From positions 186,001 to 250,000 of the forward strand of contig NZ_BMRE01000005.1 in the NCBI RefSeq assembly GCF_014648475.1: DNA of 64,000 nucleotides. The letters run 5' to 3'. Below are positions 8,087-17,240 of this stretch, one piece after another. Position numbers and translations under genes: made by a program. Origin of the DNA: Lentzea flava (GTDB taxonomy: Bacteria > Actinomycetota > Actinomycetes > Mycobacteriales > Pseudonocardiaceae). How positions within the stretch are numbered: position 1 is the stretch's first letter; each line of letters opens with the position of its first letter. Below the pieces are notes generated by a model. That model saw only the letters and a program-made list of their open reading frames with translations. It had not been told where the DNA came from and made no database searches.

Positions 8087-10393
8087 ATGGCGGATCCCGA
8101 TCTGACGCTCTGGTACGACGAACCCGCGACCAGCTGGGAGGCGGAGTCCCTTCCCATCGGCAACGGCGCGCTCGGCGCGAGCGTGCTCGGCGGCGTCCCG
8201 GCCGAACTGCTGCAGTTCGCCGAGAAGACGCTGTGGACCGGCGGTCCGGGCTCACCGGGCCACGGCTTCGGCAACTGGACGTCCCCGCGACCCGGTGCCG
8301 TCGAAGAGGTCCGGCGTCGAATCGACGTCGACGGCAGCGCCGACCCGGAGTGGGTGGCAGGCGAACTCGGCCAGCCGAGGTCGGGGTTCGGTGCCTACCA
8401 GCCCTTCGGTGATCTCCTGTTGACGTTCGCGGCGGACGCGGTCACCTCGTACCGGCGCCACCTCGACATCGCGGAGGCCGTCGCCGGGGTCGGCTACACC
8501 TCCGGCGGTGTGCACCACACGCGGGAGTACTTCGCCACCGCGGTGGACGACGTGATCGTGGCGCGGCTGACCGCGGGCCGGACAGGCCGGATCAGTTTCA
8601 CCGCAACCGTGCGCACGCAGGAGAACCGCACGGCGACGATCACCTCGCGGGACGGCCGCATCACGCTGACCGGCCACCTGAACGACAACGGGTTGCGGTT
8701 CGAGTCGCAGGTCCAGGTGATCAACGACGGCGGCATCCGCACCGACAACCCGGACGGTTCGGTGTCGGTGCGCGACGCCGACTCCGCGCTGCTGGTGCTG
8801 GCCGCTGCCACCGACTACTCCCCTCGCTTTCCCGCCTACCGCTCCGGCGTGCACCCGCGTCAAGCCGTCGCGCAACGGGTGGACCGGGCGGTGGCCAAGG
8901 GGTTCAAACGGCTGCGCGCCGACCACGTCTCCGACCACCGCACCCTGTTCGACCGCGTGCGGCTCGACCTGGGCCAGCAGATGCCGGACCTGCCGACCGA
9001 CGAGCTGCTGCGCCGGTACCGCGACCCGAGCACCCCCGCCGCGCACCGCAAAGCGCTGGAGGCGCTGTACTTCCAGTACGGCCGCTATCTGCTCGTGGCC
9101 TCCTCACGGGCCGGGTCGCTGCCCGCGAACCTGCAGGGCGTGTGGAACAACTCCGCGACACCACCGTGGAACGGCGACTACCACACGAACATCAACCTGC
9201 AGATGAACTACTGGCCGGCCGAGACGACGAACCTGCCGGAGACCACGGCACCGCTGTTCGACTACGTGGACTCGCTGGTGCCACCCGGCGAGGTGACCGC
9301 GAAGGAGATGTTCGGCTGCCGCGGCTGGGTGGTGCACAACGAGACCACGCCGTTCGGGTTCACCGGCGCGCACGACTGGCCGACGGCGTTCTGGTTCCCG
9401 GAAGCGGGCGCGTGGCTCGCGCAGCACTATTACGAGCACTACCTCTTCACCGGCGACGAGGACTTCCTGCGGGCGCGGGCCTACCCGGTGCTGAGGTCGC
9501 TCGCCGAGTTCTGGATGGACGAACTGGTGACCGACCCGCGGGACGGCACTCTCGTGGTGAGCCCGAGCTACTCCCCCGAGCACGGCCCCTTCTGCGCGGG
9601 CGCGGCGATGTCGCAGCAGATCGTGCACGACCTGCTGACCAACACGGTCGAGGCCGCCACCACGCTCGGCGACCTCGGGTTCGCCCAGCAGGTCCGGTCC
9701 ACTGTGGACCGTCTGGATCCCGGCCTGCGGATCGGTTGCTGGGGCCAGCTGCAGGAGTGGAAGAGCGACTGGGACGACCAGGAGGACACCCACCGGCACG
9801 TGTCCCACCTGTTCGCGCTGCACCCCGGACGGCGGATCACGCCACAAGGAGACCCGGAGCTGGCCACCGCGGCACGGGTGTCGCTCACGGCACGGGGCGA
9901 CGGCGGCACCGGCTGGAGCAAGGCCTGGAAAATCAACTTCTGGGCCCGGCTGCTCGACGGCGACCACGCCCACAAGATGCTGGCCGAACTGCTCGCCACG
10001 AGCACGCTGGACAACCTGTGGGACACCCATCCGCCGTTCCAGATCGACGGCAACCTCAGCGCCACCGCGGGCGTGGCGGAGATGCTCCTGCAGAGTCACC
10101 GCGGCGTCGTCGACCTCCTGCCGGCACTGCCGCGGTGCTGGGACACCGGCTCCGTCACCGGCCTGCGGGCACGCGGCGACGTGACCGTCGACATCCGGTG
10201 GCAGAACGGAAAGCTGGTCCACGTCCGGCTCACGACCGGGCGCACCGGGACCTTGAGGGTGTCGAGCACGTTGTTCGAGAACCGCTTCGAGGTGCTCGAC
10301 GCGCGGACGGGACGCGAGGTCGGGGTTCGCGGCACGGGCAAGGAGATCACCATCGACGCCACCGGCGGCACGACCTACGTGGCGTCGACCTGA
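8087..10393 (+). CDS. GH95 alpha-L-fucosidase, cytosolic
   Basis: This 768-residue protein matches GH95 over its full length: an N-terminal beta sandwich (WYDEPATSWEAESLPIGNGALGA), an alpha/alpha toroid and a C-terminal beta domain. The motif HTNINLQMNYW contains the two Asn residues that activate water, SYSPEHG near 494 holds the expected acid Glu, and LLDGDHA near 622 the expected Asp. In characterised members a His at the first position of HTNIN goes with L-fucose, while Thr goes with L-galactose; here it is His. There is no signal peptide, so it acts on imported oligosaccharides, probably fucosylated xyloglucan or arabinogalactan fragments. The divergent ROK gene is its likely regulator. 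No clear terminator follows. Confidence 0.9.
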   Translation: MADPDLTLWYDEPATSWEAESLPIGNGALGASVLGGVPAELLQFAEKTLWTGGPGSPGHGFGNWTSPRPGAVEEVRRRIDVDGSADPEWVAGELGQPRSGFGAYQPFGDLLLTFAADAVTSYRRHLDIAEAVAGVGYTSGGVHHTREYFATAVDDVIVARLTAGRTGRISFTATVRTQENRTATITSRDGRITLTGHLNDNGLRFESQVQVINDGGIRTDNPDGSVSVRDADSALLVLAAATDYSPRFPAYRSGVHPRQAVAQRVDRAVAKGFKRLRADHVSDHRTLFDRVRLDLGQQMPDLPTDELLRRYRDPSTPAAHRKALEALYFQYGRYLLVASSRAGSLPANLQGVWNNSATPPWNGDYHTNINLQMNYWPAETTNLPETTAPLFDYVDSLVPPGEVTAKEMFGCRGWVVHNETTPFGFTGAHDWPTAFWFPEAGAWLAQHYYEHYLFTGDEDFLRARAYPVLRSLAEFWMDELVTDPRDGTLVVSPSYSPEHGPFCAGAAMSQQIVHDLLTNTVEAATTLGDLGFAQQVRSTVDRLDPGLRIGCWGQLQEWKSDWDDQEDTHRHVSHLFALHPGRRITPQGDPELATAARVSLTARGDGGTGWSKAWKINFWARLLDGDHAHKMLAELLATSTLDNLWDTHPPFQIDGNLSATAGVAEMLLQSHRGVVDLLPALPRCWDTGSVTGLRARGDVTVDIRWQNGKLVHVRLTTGRTGTLRVSSTLFENRFEVLDARTGREVGVRGTGKEITIDATGGTTYVAST

Positions 10394-10455
10394 CCGGACC
10401 GCGAAGGCAACCGGGAGCTTGCGCGGAGATCACGAATCCGGCATGGCGCGGCCAC

Positions 10456-10481
10456 TTCGTCGATTCGACGTCGAATTCGAC
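10456..10481. promoter_or_regulatory. TTCGAC motif cluster upstream of the phosphodiesterase gene
   Basis: This stretch holds TTCGTCGATTCGAC at 10456-10469, the perfect palindrome ATTCGACGTCGAAT at 10463-10476, and another TTCGAC at 10476-10481. The 14-base TTCGTCGATTCGAC recurs exactly at 34359-34372 in front of another transcription unit. Confidence 0.5.
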
Positions 10482-10500
10482 CGGTTCCGGTGAAGCAAGG

Positions 10501-10522
10501 GCTTTGTGAACGCTCACAAAGC
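10501..10522. promoter_or_regulatory. LacI-type operator
   Basis: GCTTTGTGA at 10501-10509 and TCACAAAGC at 10514-10522 are perfect 9-base arms around ACGC. The core TGTGAACGCTCACA is CpG-centred, as in LacI-family operators. It lies 58 bases before the start codon at 10580. Confidence 0.75.
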
Positions 10523-10579
10523 GTGGATCATCATGCCGCGTTCTCCTGTTGCGAACGCTCCGATCCTGCGAGGAGCAGC

Positions 10580-11875
10580 ATGCGACGACTCACCCTGCTC
10601 GCCATCCCCGTCGTGCTGGCGACGCTCGTCCCGCCCGCCCACGCCGCCACCGGCGGCAGCTTCGAGGTGCTGACCTACAACGTGGCCGGTCTGCCGGAGG
10701 GGCTCTCGTCCGGCAACCCGGCGGTGAACACGCCGTTGATCAGCCCCCGCCTGGCGCCCTACGACATCATCAACGTCCAGGAGGACTTCAACTACCACGC
10801 GGCCCTGTACGCCGGCGACAACCACGCGCACCGCACGCCGACCAGCGGCGGTGTGCCGTTCGGCAGCGGCCTGAACACGCTGTCCCACCTGCCCTACAGC
10901 GACCTCGAACGCACGAAGTGGTCGTCCTGCAACGGCACGGACTGCCTCACGCCCAAGGGGTTCACGTACAAGCGGATCAGGCTGGCCGAGGGGGTGTACG
11001 TCGACCTGTACAACCTGCACCCCAACGCGGGCACCGAGAACGCCGACCTCGCCGCGCGCCGGTCGAACATCAGCCAGCTGTCGCGGTTCATCGCGGCGAA
11101 CTCGGCGGGCAACGCCGTCATCGTCATGGGCGACACCAACACCCGCTACACCCGCGCGGAGGACAACATCCGCGAACTGGTCACCACCAACGGCCTGACC
11201 GACGCGTGGGTGCAGCTCGAACGCGGCGGCCAGGCACCGGCGGCGGGTGCCCCTGCGCTGGTGTGCGACCCGGCGGCGCTCACCGACTCGTGCGAGGTCG
11301 TCGACAAGATCCTGTACCGCGGCAACCGGCAGATCACGCTCACCGCGCGGGACTACCGCAATGACAACAGGGCTTTCGTGGACGCGCAGGGCAAGCCGCT
11401 GTCCGACCACTACCCGATCGCCACGAGGTTCGACTGGACCGCCGCCGACAACATCCGGCTGAGCGCCGAGCTGGGCGGCCCGCACGGCACCCCGTTCACC
11501 GACCTCGCGGCGGTCGACCTGGGTGCGGTGCGGTCGCTGACCCTGCGCGGCGGCAACCGGCTGGACCAGGTGTCGTTCACGCTCACCAACGGCACGACGT
11601 TCACCCACGGCGGCAACGGCGGCACGGCGACGACGCTCACCCTCGACCCCGGCGAGCACCTCGTGTCCGCGAAGCTGAGCCAGGGCAAGTACGAAGGCCA
11701 CACCCGCGTGTTCTCGGCGGCGTTCACCACGAACCGGGGCCGCACGCTCTCGGCGGGCCAGGCGACCGGTGAGACGATCACCGTCACCGCGCCCGCCGGG
11801 TGGCGCATCGCCGGGTTCACCGGGCGGTCGGGCAACGAGGTCGACCGGCTCGGCGCGATCTTCGTGCCGGCCTAG
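10580..11875 (+). CDS. Secreted endonuclease/exonuclease/phosphatase-fold enzyme with C-terminal jacalin-like domain
   Basis: The 431-residue product has a signal peptide (cleavage after AHA near residue 22) and an EEP-fold catalytic domain: LTYNVAGLP, the metal-ligand Glu in NVQEDFNYH, YNLHPNAG, VMGDTNTR, and SDHYPI with the catalytic His. The last 130 residues form a beta-rich domain (IRLSAELGGPHGTPFTDL, then GNRLDQVSFTLTNG and RIAGFTGRSGNEVDRLGAIF) typical of jacalin-like lectins. EEP enzymes cut phosphodiesters; secreted ones include sphingomyelinases and DNases. The lectin-like tail suggests a sugar-bearing target such as a phytate-like or glycolipid compound, but that is a guess. The start at 10580 has GCGAGGAG upstream. 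Confidence 0.8.
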   Translation: MRRLTLLAIPVVLATLVPPAHAATGGSFEVLTYNVAGLPEGLSSGNPAVNTPLISPRLAPYDIINVQEDFNYHAALYAGDNHAHRTPTSGGVPFGSGLNTLSHLPYSDLERTKWSSCNGTDCLTPKGFTYKRIRLAEGVYVDLYNLHPNAGTENADLAARRSNISQLSRFIAANSAGNAVIVMGDTNTRYTRAEDNIRELVTTNGLTDAWVQLERGGQAPAAGAPALVCDPAALTDSCEVVDKILYRGNRQITLTARDYRNDNRAFVDAQGKPLSDHYPIATRFDWTAADNIRLSAELGGPHGTPFTDLAAVDLGAVRSLTLRGGNRLDQVSFTLTNGTTFTHGGNGGTATTLTLDPGEHLVSAKLSQGKYEGHTRVFSAAFTTNRGRTLSAGQATGETITVTAPAGWRIAGFTGRSGNEVDRLGAIFVPA

Positions 11876-11892
11876 ACGACGACCGCGCTGCT

Positions 11893-11938
11893 CGGGCGCG
11901 GGCGCAGTGAACGGCGAAGTTCACGACGTCCGCGCCCG
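11893..11938 (+). terminator. Nested hairpin after the phosphodiesterase gene
   Basis: CGGGCGCGG at 11893-11901 pairs with CCGCGCCCG at 11930-11938, and inside it GTGAAC at 11907-11912 pairs with GTTCAC at 11919-11924. It lies 18 bases past the stop and fits a terminator; the inner pair could also be a regulator half-site for the next gene. Confidence 0.55.
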
Positions 11939-12033
11939 GCACGTGCACACCGCTCGGACAGTCGACAAACCTCGCCAGCTGGGCGTCAACGGCCTGACCT
12001 GCGGCTGGCCGCACTGGCCTGAAAGGACAGTCG

Positions 12034-13467
12034 ATGAAGACAGTTCTCCACCGCGTCGCCGCACTGGTGCTCGCCGTCCTCTGCGTGGTCGGCCTGCCCG
12101 TGCCGCAAGCCTCCGCGACGCCTGCGACGCGGTACACGAACCCGATCGCGGAACGCCGTGCCGATCCGCACATCTTCAAGCACACCGACGGGTTCTACTA
12201 CTTCACCGCGACCGTGCCGGAGTACGACCGGATCGTCCTGCGCCGCGCTACCACCATCCAGGGCCTCGCGTCGGCCCCGGAGACCGTGATCTGGCGCAAG
12301 CACTCGAGCGGCGAGATGGCCGCCCACATCTGGGCACCGGAGATCCACTTCATCAACGGCAAGTGGTACGTGTACTTCGCCGCGGGCCGCAGTGACGACA
12401 TCTGGCGCATCCGGATGTACGTGCTGGAGACCTCGAATGCGAACCCGCTGACCGGCGCGTGGACCGAACGCGGCCGCATCACGACCCCGTGGGACACCTT
12501 CTCGCTGGACGCGTCGACGTTCGTGAACAACGGCGTGCGCTACCTGATCTGGGCGCAACAGGAACCGGGCATCTCCACGAACTCCAACCTCTACCTCGCC
12601 CGCATGGGCGCGAACCCGTGGACGATCACCGGCACGGTGACCCGGCTGACGGTGCCGACGCTCGCGTGGGAGACCCGCGGGTACAAGGTCGCGGAGGGGC
12701 CGACGGTGCTGCAGCGCAACGGAAGGATCTTCCTGACGTACTCGGCGAGCGCCACCGACGCGAACTACTGCCTGGGCATGCTGACCGCGTCGGCGTCGGC
12801 GGATCTGCTCAACGCCTCGTCGTGGTCCAAGAGCGCCAACCCCGTGTTCGCCACCAATGCCGCGACCGGCCAGTACGGCCCCGGCCACAACTCGTTCACG
12901 GTGTCCGAGGACGGCCTGAGCGACGTCATGGTCTACCACGACCGCAACTACCGCGACATCAACGGTGATCCGCTCAACGACCCCAACCGGCGCACGCGCG
13001 TGCAGAAGGTCTACTACAGGGCCGACGGGACGCCGGACTTCGGCATCCCGGTGCCCGACGGCGCCACCCCGGTCCGGCTGAAGGCCTACAACACCGACCG
13101 GTTCGTGCGGCACTGGGAGTACCGCGCGAAGCTGGAGGCGAACGTCTCGCCGCTGGCCGACTCGCAGTTCAAGGTGGTGCAGGGCCTCGCCGGTTCCGGC
13201 ACGGTGTCGCTGGAGTCGACCAACTTTCCCGGCTACTACCTGCGTCACCGCGACCTCGAGTTCTGGGTCGATCGCAACGACGGCAGCTCCACGTTCCGCA
13301 ACGACGCGAGCTTCTCGCAACGCGCCGGTCTAGCGGCGAGCTCGGCGGTGTCGTTCGAATCGCTCAACTACCCCGGCCGCTATCTCCGCCACAGCAACGG
13401 CCTGATCGTCCTGCAGGCGGTCACCGACGCGCAGGGACGGGCCGACGCGACGTTCGCCCTGGAGTAG
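12034..13467 (+). CDS. Secreted GH43 exo-alpha-1,5-L-arabinofuranosidase with CBM42
   Basis: This 477-residue enzyme has a signal peptide (1-28), a GH43 domain (about 33-340) and a C-terminal CBM42 arabinose-binding beta trefoil (about 345-477, with VSLESTNFPGYYLRH and VSFESLNYPGRYLRH repeats). The start of the catalytic domain, RYTNPIAERRADPHIFKHTDGFYYFTA... in outline, and the whole arrangement match the exo-1,5-arabinofuranosidases of GH43 subfamily 26, such as the Streptomyces avermitilis enzyme. The triad is Asp in RADPH near 43, Asp in SLDAST and Glu in VAEGPT. It would release arabinose from arabinan side chains of pectin, which fits the pectin section that follows. An AAAGGAC ribosome site precedes the ATG. 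Confidence 0.9.
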   Translation: MKTVLHRVAALVLAVLCVVGLPVPQASATPATRYTNPIAERRADPHIFKHTDGFYYFTATVPEYDRIVLRRATTIQGLASAPETVIWRKHSSGEMAAHIWAPEIHFINGKWYVYFAAGRSDDIWRIRMYVLETSNANPLTGAWTERGRITTPWDTFSLDASTFVNNGVRYLIWAQQEPGISTNSNLYLARMGANPWTITGTVTRLTVPTLAWETRGYKVAEGPTVLQRNGRIFLTYSASATDANYCLGMLTASASADLLNASSWSKSANPVFATNAATGQYGPGHNSFTVSEDGLSDVMVYHDRNYRDINGDPLNDPNRRTRVQKVYYRADGTPDFGIPVPDGATPVRLKAYNTDRFVRHWEYRAKLEANVSPLADSQFKVVQGLAGSGTVSLESTNFPGYYLRHRDLEFWVDRNDGSSTFRNDASFSQRAGLAASSAVSFESLNYPGRYLRHSNGLIVLQAVTDAQGRADATFALE

Positions 13468-13544
13468 CACTGGCACGGCGGGTTGCCCGCGGCGCGTGAT
13501 CACCCGTGCCAGCTGCTCGCCGGCGGGCACAGCCGTGCCGGGTA

Positions 13545-13600
13545 GGCGTACTACGGCGGCAACCTCCCACGACTGCGGGAGGTTGCCGCCGTAGTACGCC
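13545..13600. terminator. Exceptionally strong bidirectional terminator
   Basis: Two perfect 24-base arms at 13545-13568 and 13577-13600 flank an 8-base loop. It sits between the convergent GH43 and LacI genes and can serve both. The arms contain the run GGCGGCAACCTCCC. Confidence 0.9.
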
Positions 13601-13623
13601 CCCGACCGCGTTTTCGGGTTCGC

Positions 13624-14640
13624 TCAGGCCGTGCCGCGGTGACGCAGGCGCGGGGCGGTGCTCGCGCGACCGGACAGCTTCGGCGGCAGGAGCGTCAGCG
13701 GCGCCGTCGGGTGCCCGTTCAGCCTGGCGACGAGCAGCTCCATCGCCTGCCGTCCCAGTTCCTCCGCGGGCAGCTGCACCGACGTCAGCTGCATCTGCTC
13801 CGCGAGCTCGTCCGGGCAGATCGCCACGACCGCCATGTCGTCGGGCACCCGGCGCCCCAGCGCGCGCAGGCTGCCCGCCACCCAGCCGAGCGCCGCCTCG
13901 TTGTGCACGACGAGCGCAGTCATCGCCGGTTGGGTGCGCAGCAACGAGCGCACGGACGCCAGCACCGACTCGTAGTCGTCCTCGGCCGGCAGCGCCGTCG
14001 AGGCGATGCCGCGCCGCATGGCCGCCGCACCGAACCCGGCCATCGTGCGCTGCGCGTAGCCGGTGTTGCGCTGGTACACGACGCTCGGGGCGCCCAGGAA
14101 TCCGATGTAGCGGTGGCCGAGGTCGGCCAGGTGGTCGACGCACCGCGCTCCCGCCGCCTCGAAGTCGAGGTCCACACAGGTCAGTCCCTTGACCGCCGCC
14201 GGGCGTCCGATCAGGACGGACGGTTGTCCCATCTGCCGCAGCAACGGCACGCGGTCGTCGTCGAGTTCCACGTCCATCACCAGGAAACCGTCGACCTGGG
14301 CGCTGCCCGCGACCCTGCGCAGGCCCTGGGCGCCCTGGTCCGCCGTCACCAGCAGCACGTCCATGTCGTGCCTGCGCGCTGTCGTGACCGCCGCCGTCAC
14401 GAAGCGCATCAGCACGGGCAGGTGCACGCCGGGACGCAGCGGCAGCACCAGCGCCACCACGTTGGCCCTGCTCGTCGCGAGCGCCCTGGCACCGGCGTGC
14501 GGGTGATAGCCCAGCAGCCGGATGCTCTCCCTGACCTTGGTGCGGGTCTGCGGCGAGATCGACCGCTTGCCCGTGAGCACGTAGGAGACGGTGCTCGGCG
14601 CTACGCCGGCATGCCTCGCCACATCCGCGATGGTGACCAC
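13624..14640 (-). CDS. LacI family transcriptional regulator
   Basis: The 338-residue repressor has an N-terminal helix-turn-helix (TIADVARHAGVAPSTVSYVLTG) with hinge ALATSRANVV near 57, and a periplasmic-binding-protein-like effector domain ending in RASTAPRLRHRGTA. The GTG start at 14640 has GGAGG 8 bases upstream. It is divergent from the PL11/CE2/CE7 operon and convergent with the GH43 arabinofuranosidase, so pectin side-chain sugars are the likely signal. A palindrome just ahead of its own ribosome site suggests autoregulation. Its exact operator cannot be read from the protein alone. Confidence 0.92.
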   Translation of the reverse strand: MVTIADVARHAGVAPSTVSYVLTGKRSISPQTRTKVRESIRLLGYHPHAGARALATSRANVVALVLPLRPGVHLPVLMRFVTAAVTTARRHDMDVLLVTADQGAQGLRRVAGSAQVDGFLVMDVELDDDRVPLLRQMGQPSVLIGRPAAVKGLTCVDLDFEAAGARCVDHLADLGHRYIGFLGAPSVVYQRNTGYAQRTMAGFGAAAMRRGIASTALPAEDDYESVLASVRSLLRTQPAMTALVVHNEAALGWVAGSLRALGRRVPDDMAVVAICPDELAEQMQLTSVQLPAEELGRQAMELLVARLNGHPTAPLTLLPPKLSGRASTAPRLRHRGTA

Positions 14641-14655
14641 GTCGGCACCTCCGAG

Positions 14656-14675
14656 TGTTGAAGCGTTTCGACAAC
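14656..14675. promoter_or_regulatory. Autoregulatory LacI-type site
   Basis: GTTGAAGCGTTTCGACAAC (from 14657) is an imperfect palindrome, GTTG/CAAC at the ends around AAGCGTTT. It lies immediately upstream of the ribosome site of the LacI gene, where it could block that gene's transcription. Confidence 0.5.
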
Positions 14676-14847
14676 ATTACGGTCGGGTCGTGTCCTTCGT
14701 TCACCACCGAAGGTGGGAACGTTCACTTTGACGATTGACAAGTCGGTGCCGAAGCTGGACGTTCAGCCACCGGGACTGAATCGAATCGCTTCGACCGGAC
14801 ATCGAACGTGGCACGGCTCACAGCGTCCGTCAAGAGCGGTGCCGCCG

Positions 14848-14903
14848 TTCGACTTGTTCGACACGAGGTCCGTCGAACGGCCCACCCGATTCGACAATTC
14901 GAT
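14848..14903. promoter_or_regulatory. Tandem TTCGAC motif array upstream of the first PL11 gene
   Basis: TTCGAC occurs at 14848-14853 and 14857-14862 (9-base period), GTCGAACGG at 14872-14880 in inverse orientation, TTCGAC at 14890-14895 and TTCGAT at 14898-14903 (8-base period). The first copy is part of CCGTTCGAC, the same 9-mer repeated at 44787-44835. Three more copies lie at 14781-14806. Confidence 0.55.
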
Positions 14904-14919
14904 TGGAAAACGCTTTCCA
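14904..14919. promoter_or_regulatory. LacI-type operator of the PL11 operon
   Basis: TGGAAAACGCTTTCCA is a near-perfect CpG-centred palindrome. The first 15 bases are identical to the site at 44733-44747 before the ABC transporter operon, and the site at 49047-49060 is close to it. It lies about 60 bases before the PL11 start. Confidence 0.7.
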
Positions 14920-14981
14920 CATTGCGCCACAACACCTTTGGGCCTTGCGTCACGCACCGGGTACGGGTCATCGTGGCCGCC

Positions 14982-17240
14982 GTGGATCTGCGACGAAGCG
15001 TTCTGCTCCCGCTGGTGGTCACGGCCGTCCTCGCCGGACAACCACCCGCGTCCGCGCACTCAGCGCACTCCGCGCCGGGAGAACGACTCGACCGCGGACT
15101 CGTCGCGGCCACCACGCCCGGCGGGGTGCACCTGAGCTGGCGCCTGCTCGGGCAGGAGGCCACCGGTGCCACGGCGACCGGCATCGCCGGACCGGATTTC
15201 GCGGTCTACCGCAACGGGAAGCGCATCGCGACCGTCACCGACAGCACCACGTTCGTCGACACCGCAACGACACCTGGTGCGCGTTACCAGGTCGCTCCTC
15301 TGCGGCACGGTGTCCCGCTGGGCCGGAGCAAGGCGGTCACGGCGTGGACGGCGTCCCATTACGACCTGCCGTTGCACAAACCCGCCGACGGCGTGACACC
15401 GGCCGGTGAGCGCTACACCTACTCCGCCAACGACGTCAGCGTCGGCGACGTGGACGGCGACGGGCAGTACGAGTACGTCGTGAAGTGGGATCCCAGCAAC
15501 TCCAAGGACGTCTCGCAGGTCGGCTACACCGGCCCGGTGTACCTCGACACGTACCGCTTCGACGGCACGCTGCTGCACCGCATCGACCTCGGCGTGAACA
15601 TCCGGGCGGGCGCGCACTACACCCAGTTCCTGGTCTACGACTTCGACGGCGACGGCCGCGCGGAACTGATGACGAAGACCGCGCCGGGCACCAGGGACGG
15701 CCGCGGGCGGTACGTCACGATGCCGCACGAGGACGTCCGCGCCGGCTACCGGAACACCGACGACTACCGGCTCAGCGCCGACGGCTACCGCGATCACCTG
15801 ATCAGCGTGTTCCGCGGCTGGCACGGACACCCCGAGGTGGTCGCCGGCCGGTGGCCCGCGACGCTGGAGCAGGCGTTCGGCATCGAACGGCGCTACACCT
15901 ATCCGCTGTCCACAGAGGACGCCACCGCGCTGGTCGACCACTTCATCGACGTCTACGCGCCGTCCCGCAGCGCCAACAACAAGCTCCGTCAGTTCGCCGG
16001 GTTCATCGTCGACGGCCCGGAGTACCTGACCGTGTTCGACGGTGCCTCGGGACGCGAGCTGCAGACCGTGCGCTACGAACCCGGCCGCACCGACGACGGA
16101 CTCCTGTGGGGCGACTACGCGATGCCGCGCATCGAACCCGGCAACCGCGTCGACCGGTTCCTGTCCGGAGTCGCCTACCTGGACGGCAGGCGTCCGTCCG
16201 CCATCTTCGCCCGCGGCTACTACACGCGGTCCACCGTCGCCACCTACGACTGGGACGGCAGGCGGCTGACGAAGCGCTGGCTCGTCGACAGCGGCTGGGT
16301 GCCGATGACGAACCCGTTCCGCGACACCCCGCACGGCCGTGACGGCACGAACCCGAGCCACGCCAGGCTGACCACGCAGGGTGCGCACTCGCTGAGCGTT
16401 GCCGACGTCGACGGCGACGGCCGTCAGGAGGTCATCTACGGTGGCGCGACGCTCGACGACAACGGCGCGCTGCTGTACAGCTCCACCGGCGTGCTGCCAC
16501 CGGGCAGCGCGGACCCGGGAGCCGTGGTCCGGGTCGGTCACGGTGATGCCCTGCACGTCACCGACGTCGACCCGAACCGCCCCGGCCTCGAGATCTACAT
16601 GGTCCACGAGGGCGCGCGGTACGCCCCGTACGGTTACGCGCTGCGCGATGCGCGCACCGGCGGAACGATCTACGGCGCGTACTCGGGAATGGACACCGGC
16701 CGCGGCATGATCGGCGACGTCCGCCCGGACGTGCCCGGCCTCGAGACGTGGGCCTCGATGCCGAACGGCTCGGACTCGGCCGGCATCCGGAGCGCGGACG
16801 GCCGTCAGCTCGACACCCGTTCTCCCGGGACGAACATGAGCATCCGCTGGGCGGGCGACCTGACCACCCAGATCGTCACCGGCGCGCAGGACGTGACGCC
16901 GGCGATCGAGGACTGGCGGCGCGGCACGCTGCTCACGGCCACCGGAACCCGCGCCAACAACGGCACCAAGGGCAATCCTTCCCTCGTGGCCGATGTTTTC
17001 GGCGATTGGCGTGAGGAACTCCTGATGCGGACCGAGGACAGCTCGGCGTTGCGCTTCCACCTCAGCACGGAACCGACGAACCACAAGATGTACACGCTCA
17101 TGCACGACCGCCAGTACCGCGTCGAGGTCGCCCGCCAGCAGACCACCTACAACCAGCCGTCGTACCCGAGCTTCTACTTCGCCTCCGACGTCGACTGGTC
17201 GCGGATTCCCCTGCCCTCGCACCGGAAGGTCGCACCGTGA
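14982..17240 (+). CDS. Rhamnogalacturonan lyase, PL11 (first copy)
   Basis: This secreted 752-residue lyase cleaves the rhamnogalacturonan I backbone by beta-elimination. After a signal peptide (1-25) comes a small beta domain, then an eight-bladed propeller with many Ca-binding DxDGDG blocks (GDVDGDGQYEYVVKWDPSNSKD, AGAHYTQF, YDFDGDGRAELMTKTA, and ADVDGDGRQEVIYGG in part). The ending YNQPSYPSFYF is typical. Compared with the second copy at 20672 it has roughly 75 extra residues between the MTKTAPGT block and EYLTVFDG; a loop near the active site separates exo- from endo-acting Bacillus PL11 enzymes, so this copy may be exo-acting. The start is uncertain: I take GTG 14982 for the best signal peptide; GTG 14973 is possible, and any start before 14904 would swallow the operator. 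It overlaps the next gene by 4 bases. Confidence 0.9.
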   Translation: MDLRRSVLLPLVVTAVLAGQPPASAHSAHSAPGERLDRGLVAATTPGGVHLSWRLLGQEATGATATGIAGPDFAVYRNGKRIATVTDSTTFVDTATTPGARYQVAPLRHGVPLGRSKAVTAWTASHYDLPLHKPADGVTPAGERYTYSANDVSVGDVDGDGQYEYVVKWDPSNSKDVSQVGYTGPVYLDTYRFDGTLLHRIDLGVNIRAGAHYTQFLVYDFDGDGRAELMTKTAPGTRDGRGRYVTMPHEDVRAGYRNTDDYRLSADGYRDHLISVFRGWHGHPEVVAGRWPATLEQAFGIERRYTYPLSTEDATALVDHFIDVYAPSRSANNKLRQFAGFIVDGPEYLTVFDGASGRELQTVRYEPGRTDDGLLWGDYAMPRIEPGNRVDRFLSGVAYLDGRRPSAIFARGYYTRSTVATYDWDGRRLTKRWLVDSGWVPMTNPFRDTPHGRDGTNPSHARLTTQGAHSLSVADVDGDGRQEVIYGGATLDDNGALLYSSTGVLPPGSADPGAVVRVGHGDALHVTDVDPNRPGLEIYMVHEGARYAPYGYALRDARTGGTIYGAYSGMDTGRGMIGDVRPDVPGLETWASMPNGSDSAGIRSADGRQLDTRSPGTNMSIRWAGDLTTQIVTGAQDVTPAIEDWRRGTLLTATGTRANNGTKGNPSLVADVFGDWREELLMRTEDSSALRFHLSTEPTNHKMYTLMHDRQYRVEVARQQTTYNQPSYPSFYFASDVDWSRIPLPSHRKVAP

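Larger units (their letters stand above)
14641..14981. promoter_or_regulatory. Divergent regulatory region, LacI gene / PL11 operon
   Basis: This 341-base gap contains no gene. It holds a palindrome next to the LacI gene (14656-14675), eight copies of TTCGA or TCGAA between 14781 and 14902, and a CpG-centred operator at 14904-14919 on the PL11 side. Reading frames extend through it but the operator and motif density argue that it is regulatory. Confidence 0.7.

Noticed and set aside
14808..14981. N-terminal extension of the first PL11 gene
   Set aside because: It would put the operator and motif array inside the coding region and bury the signal peptide.
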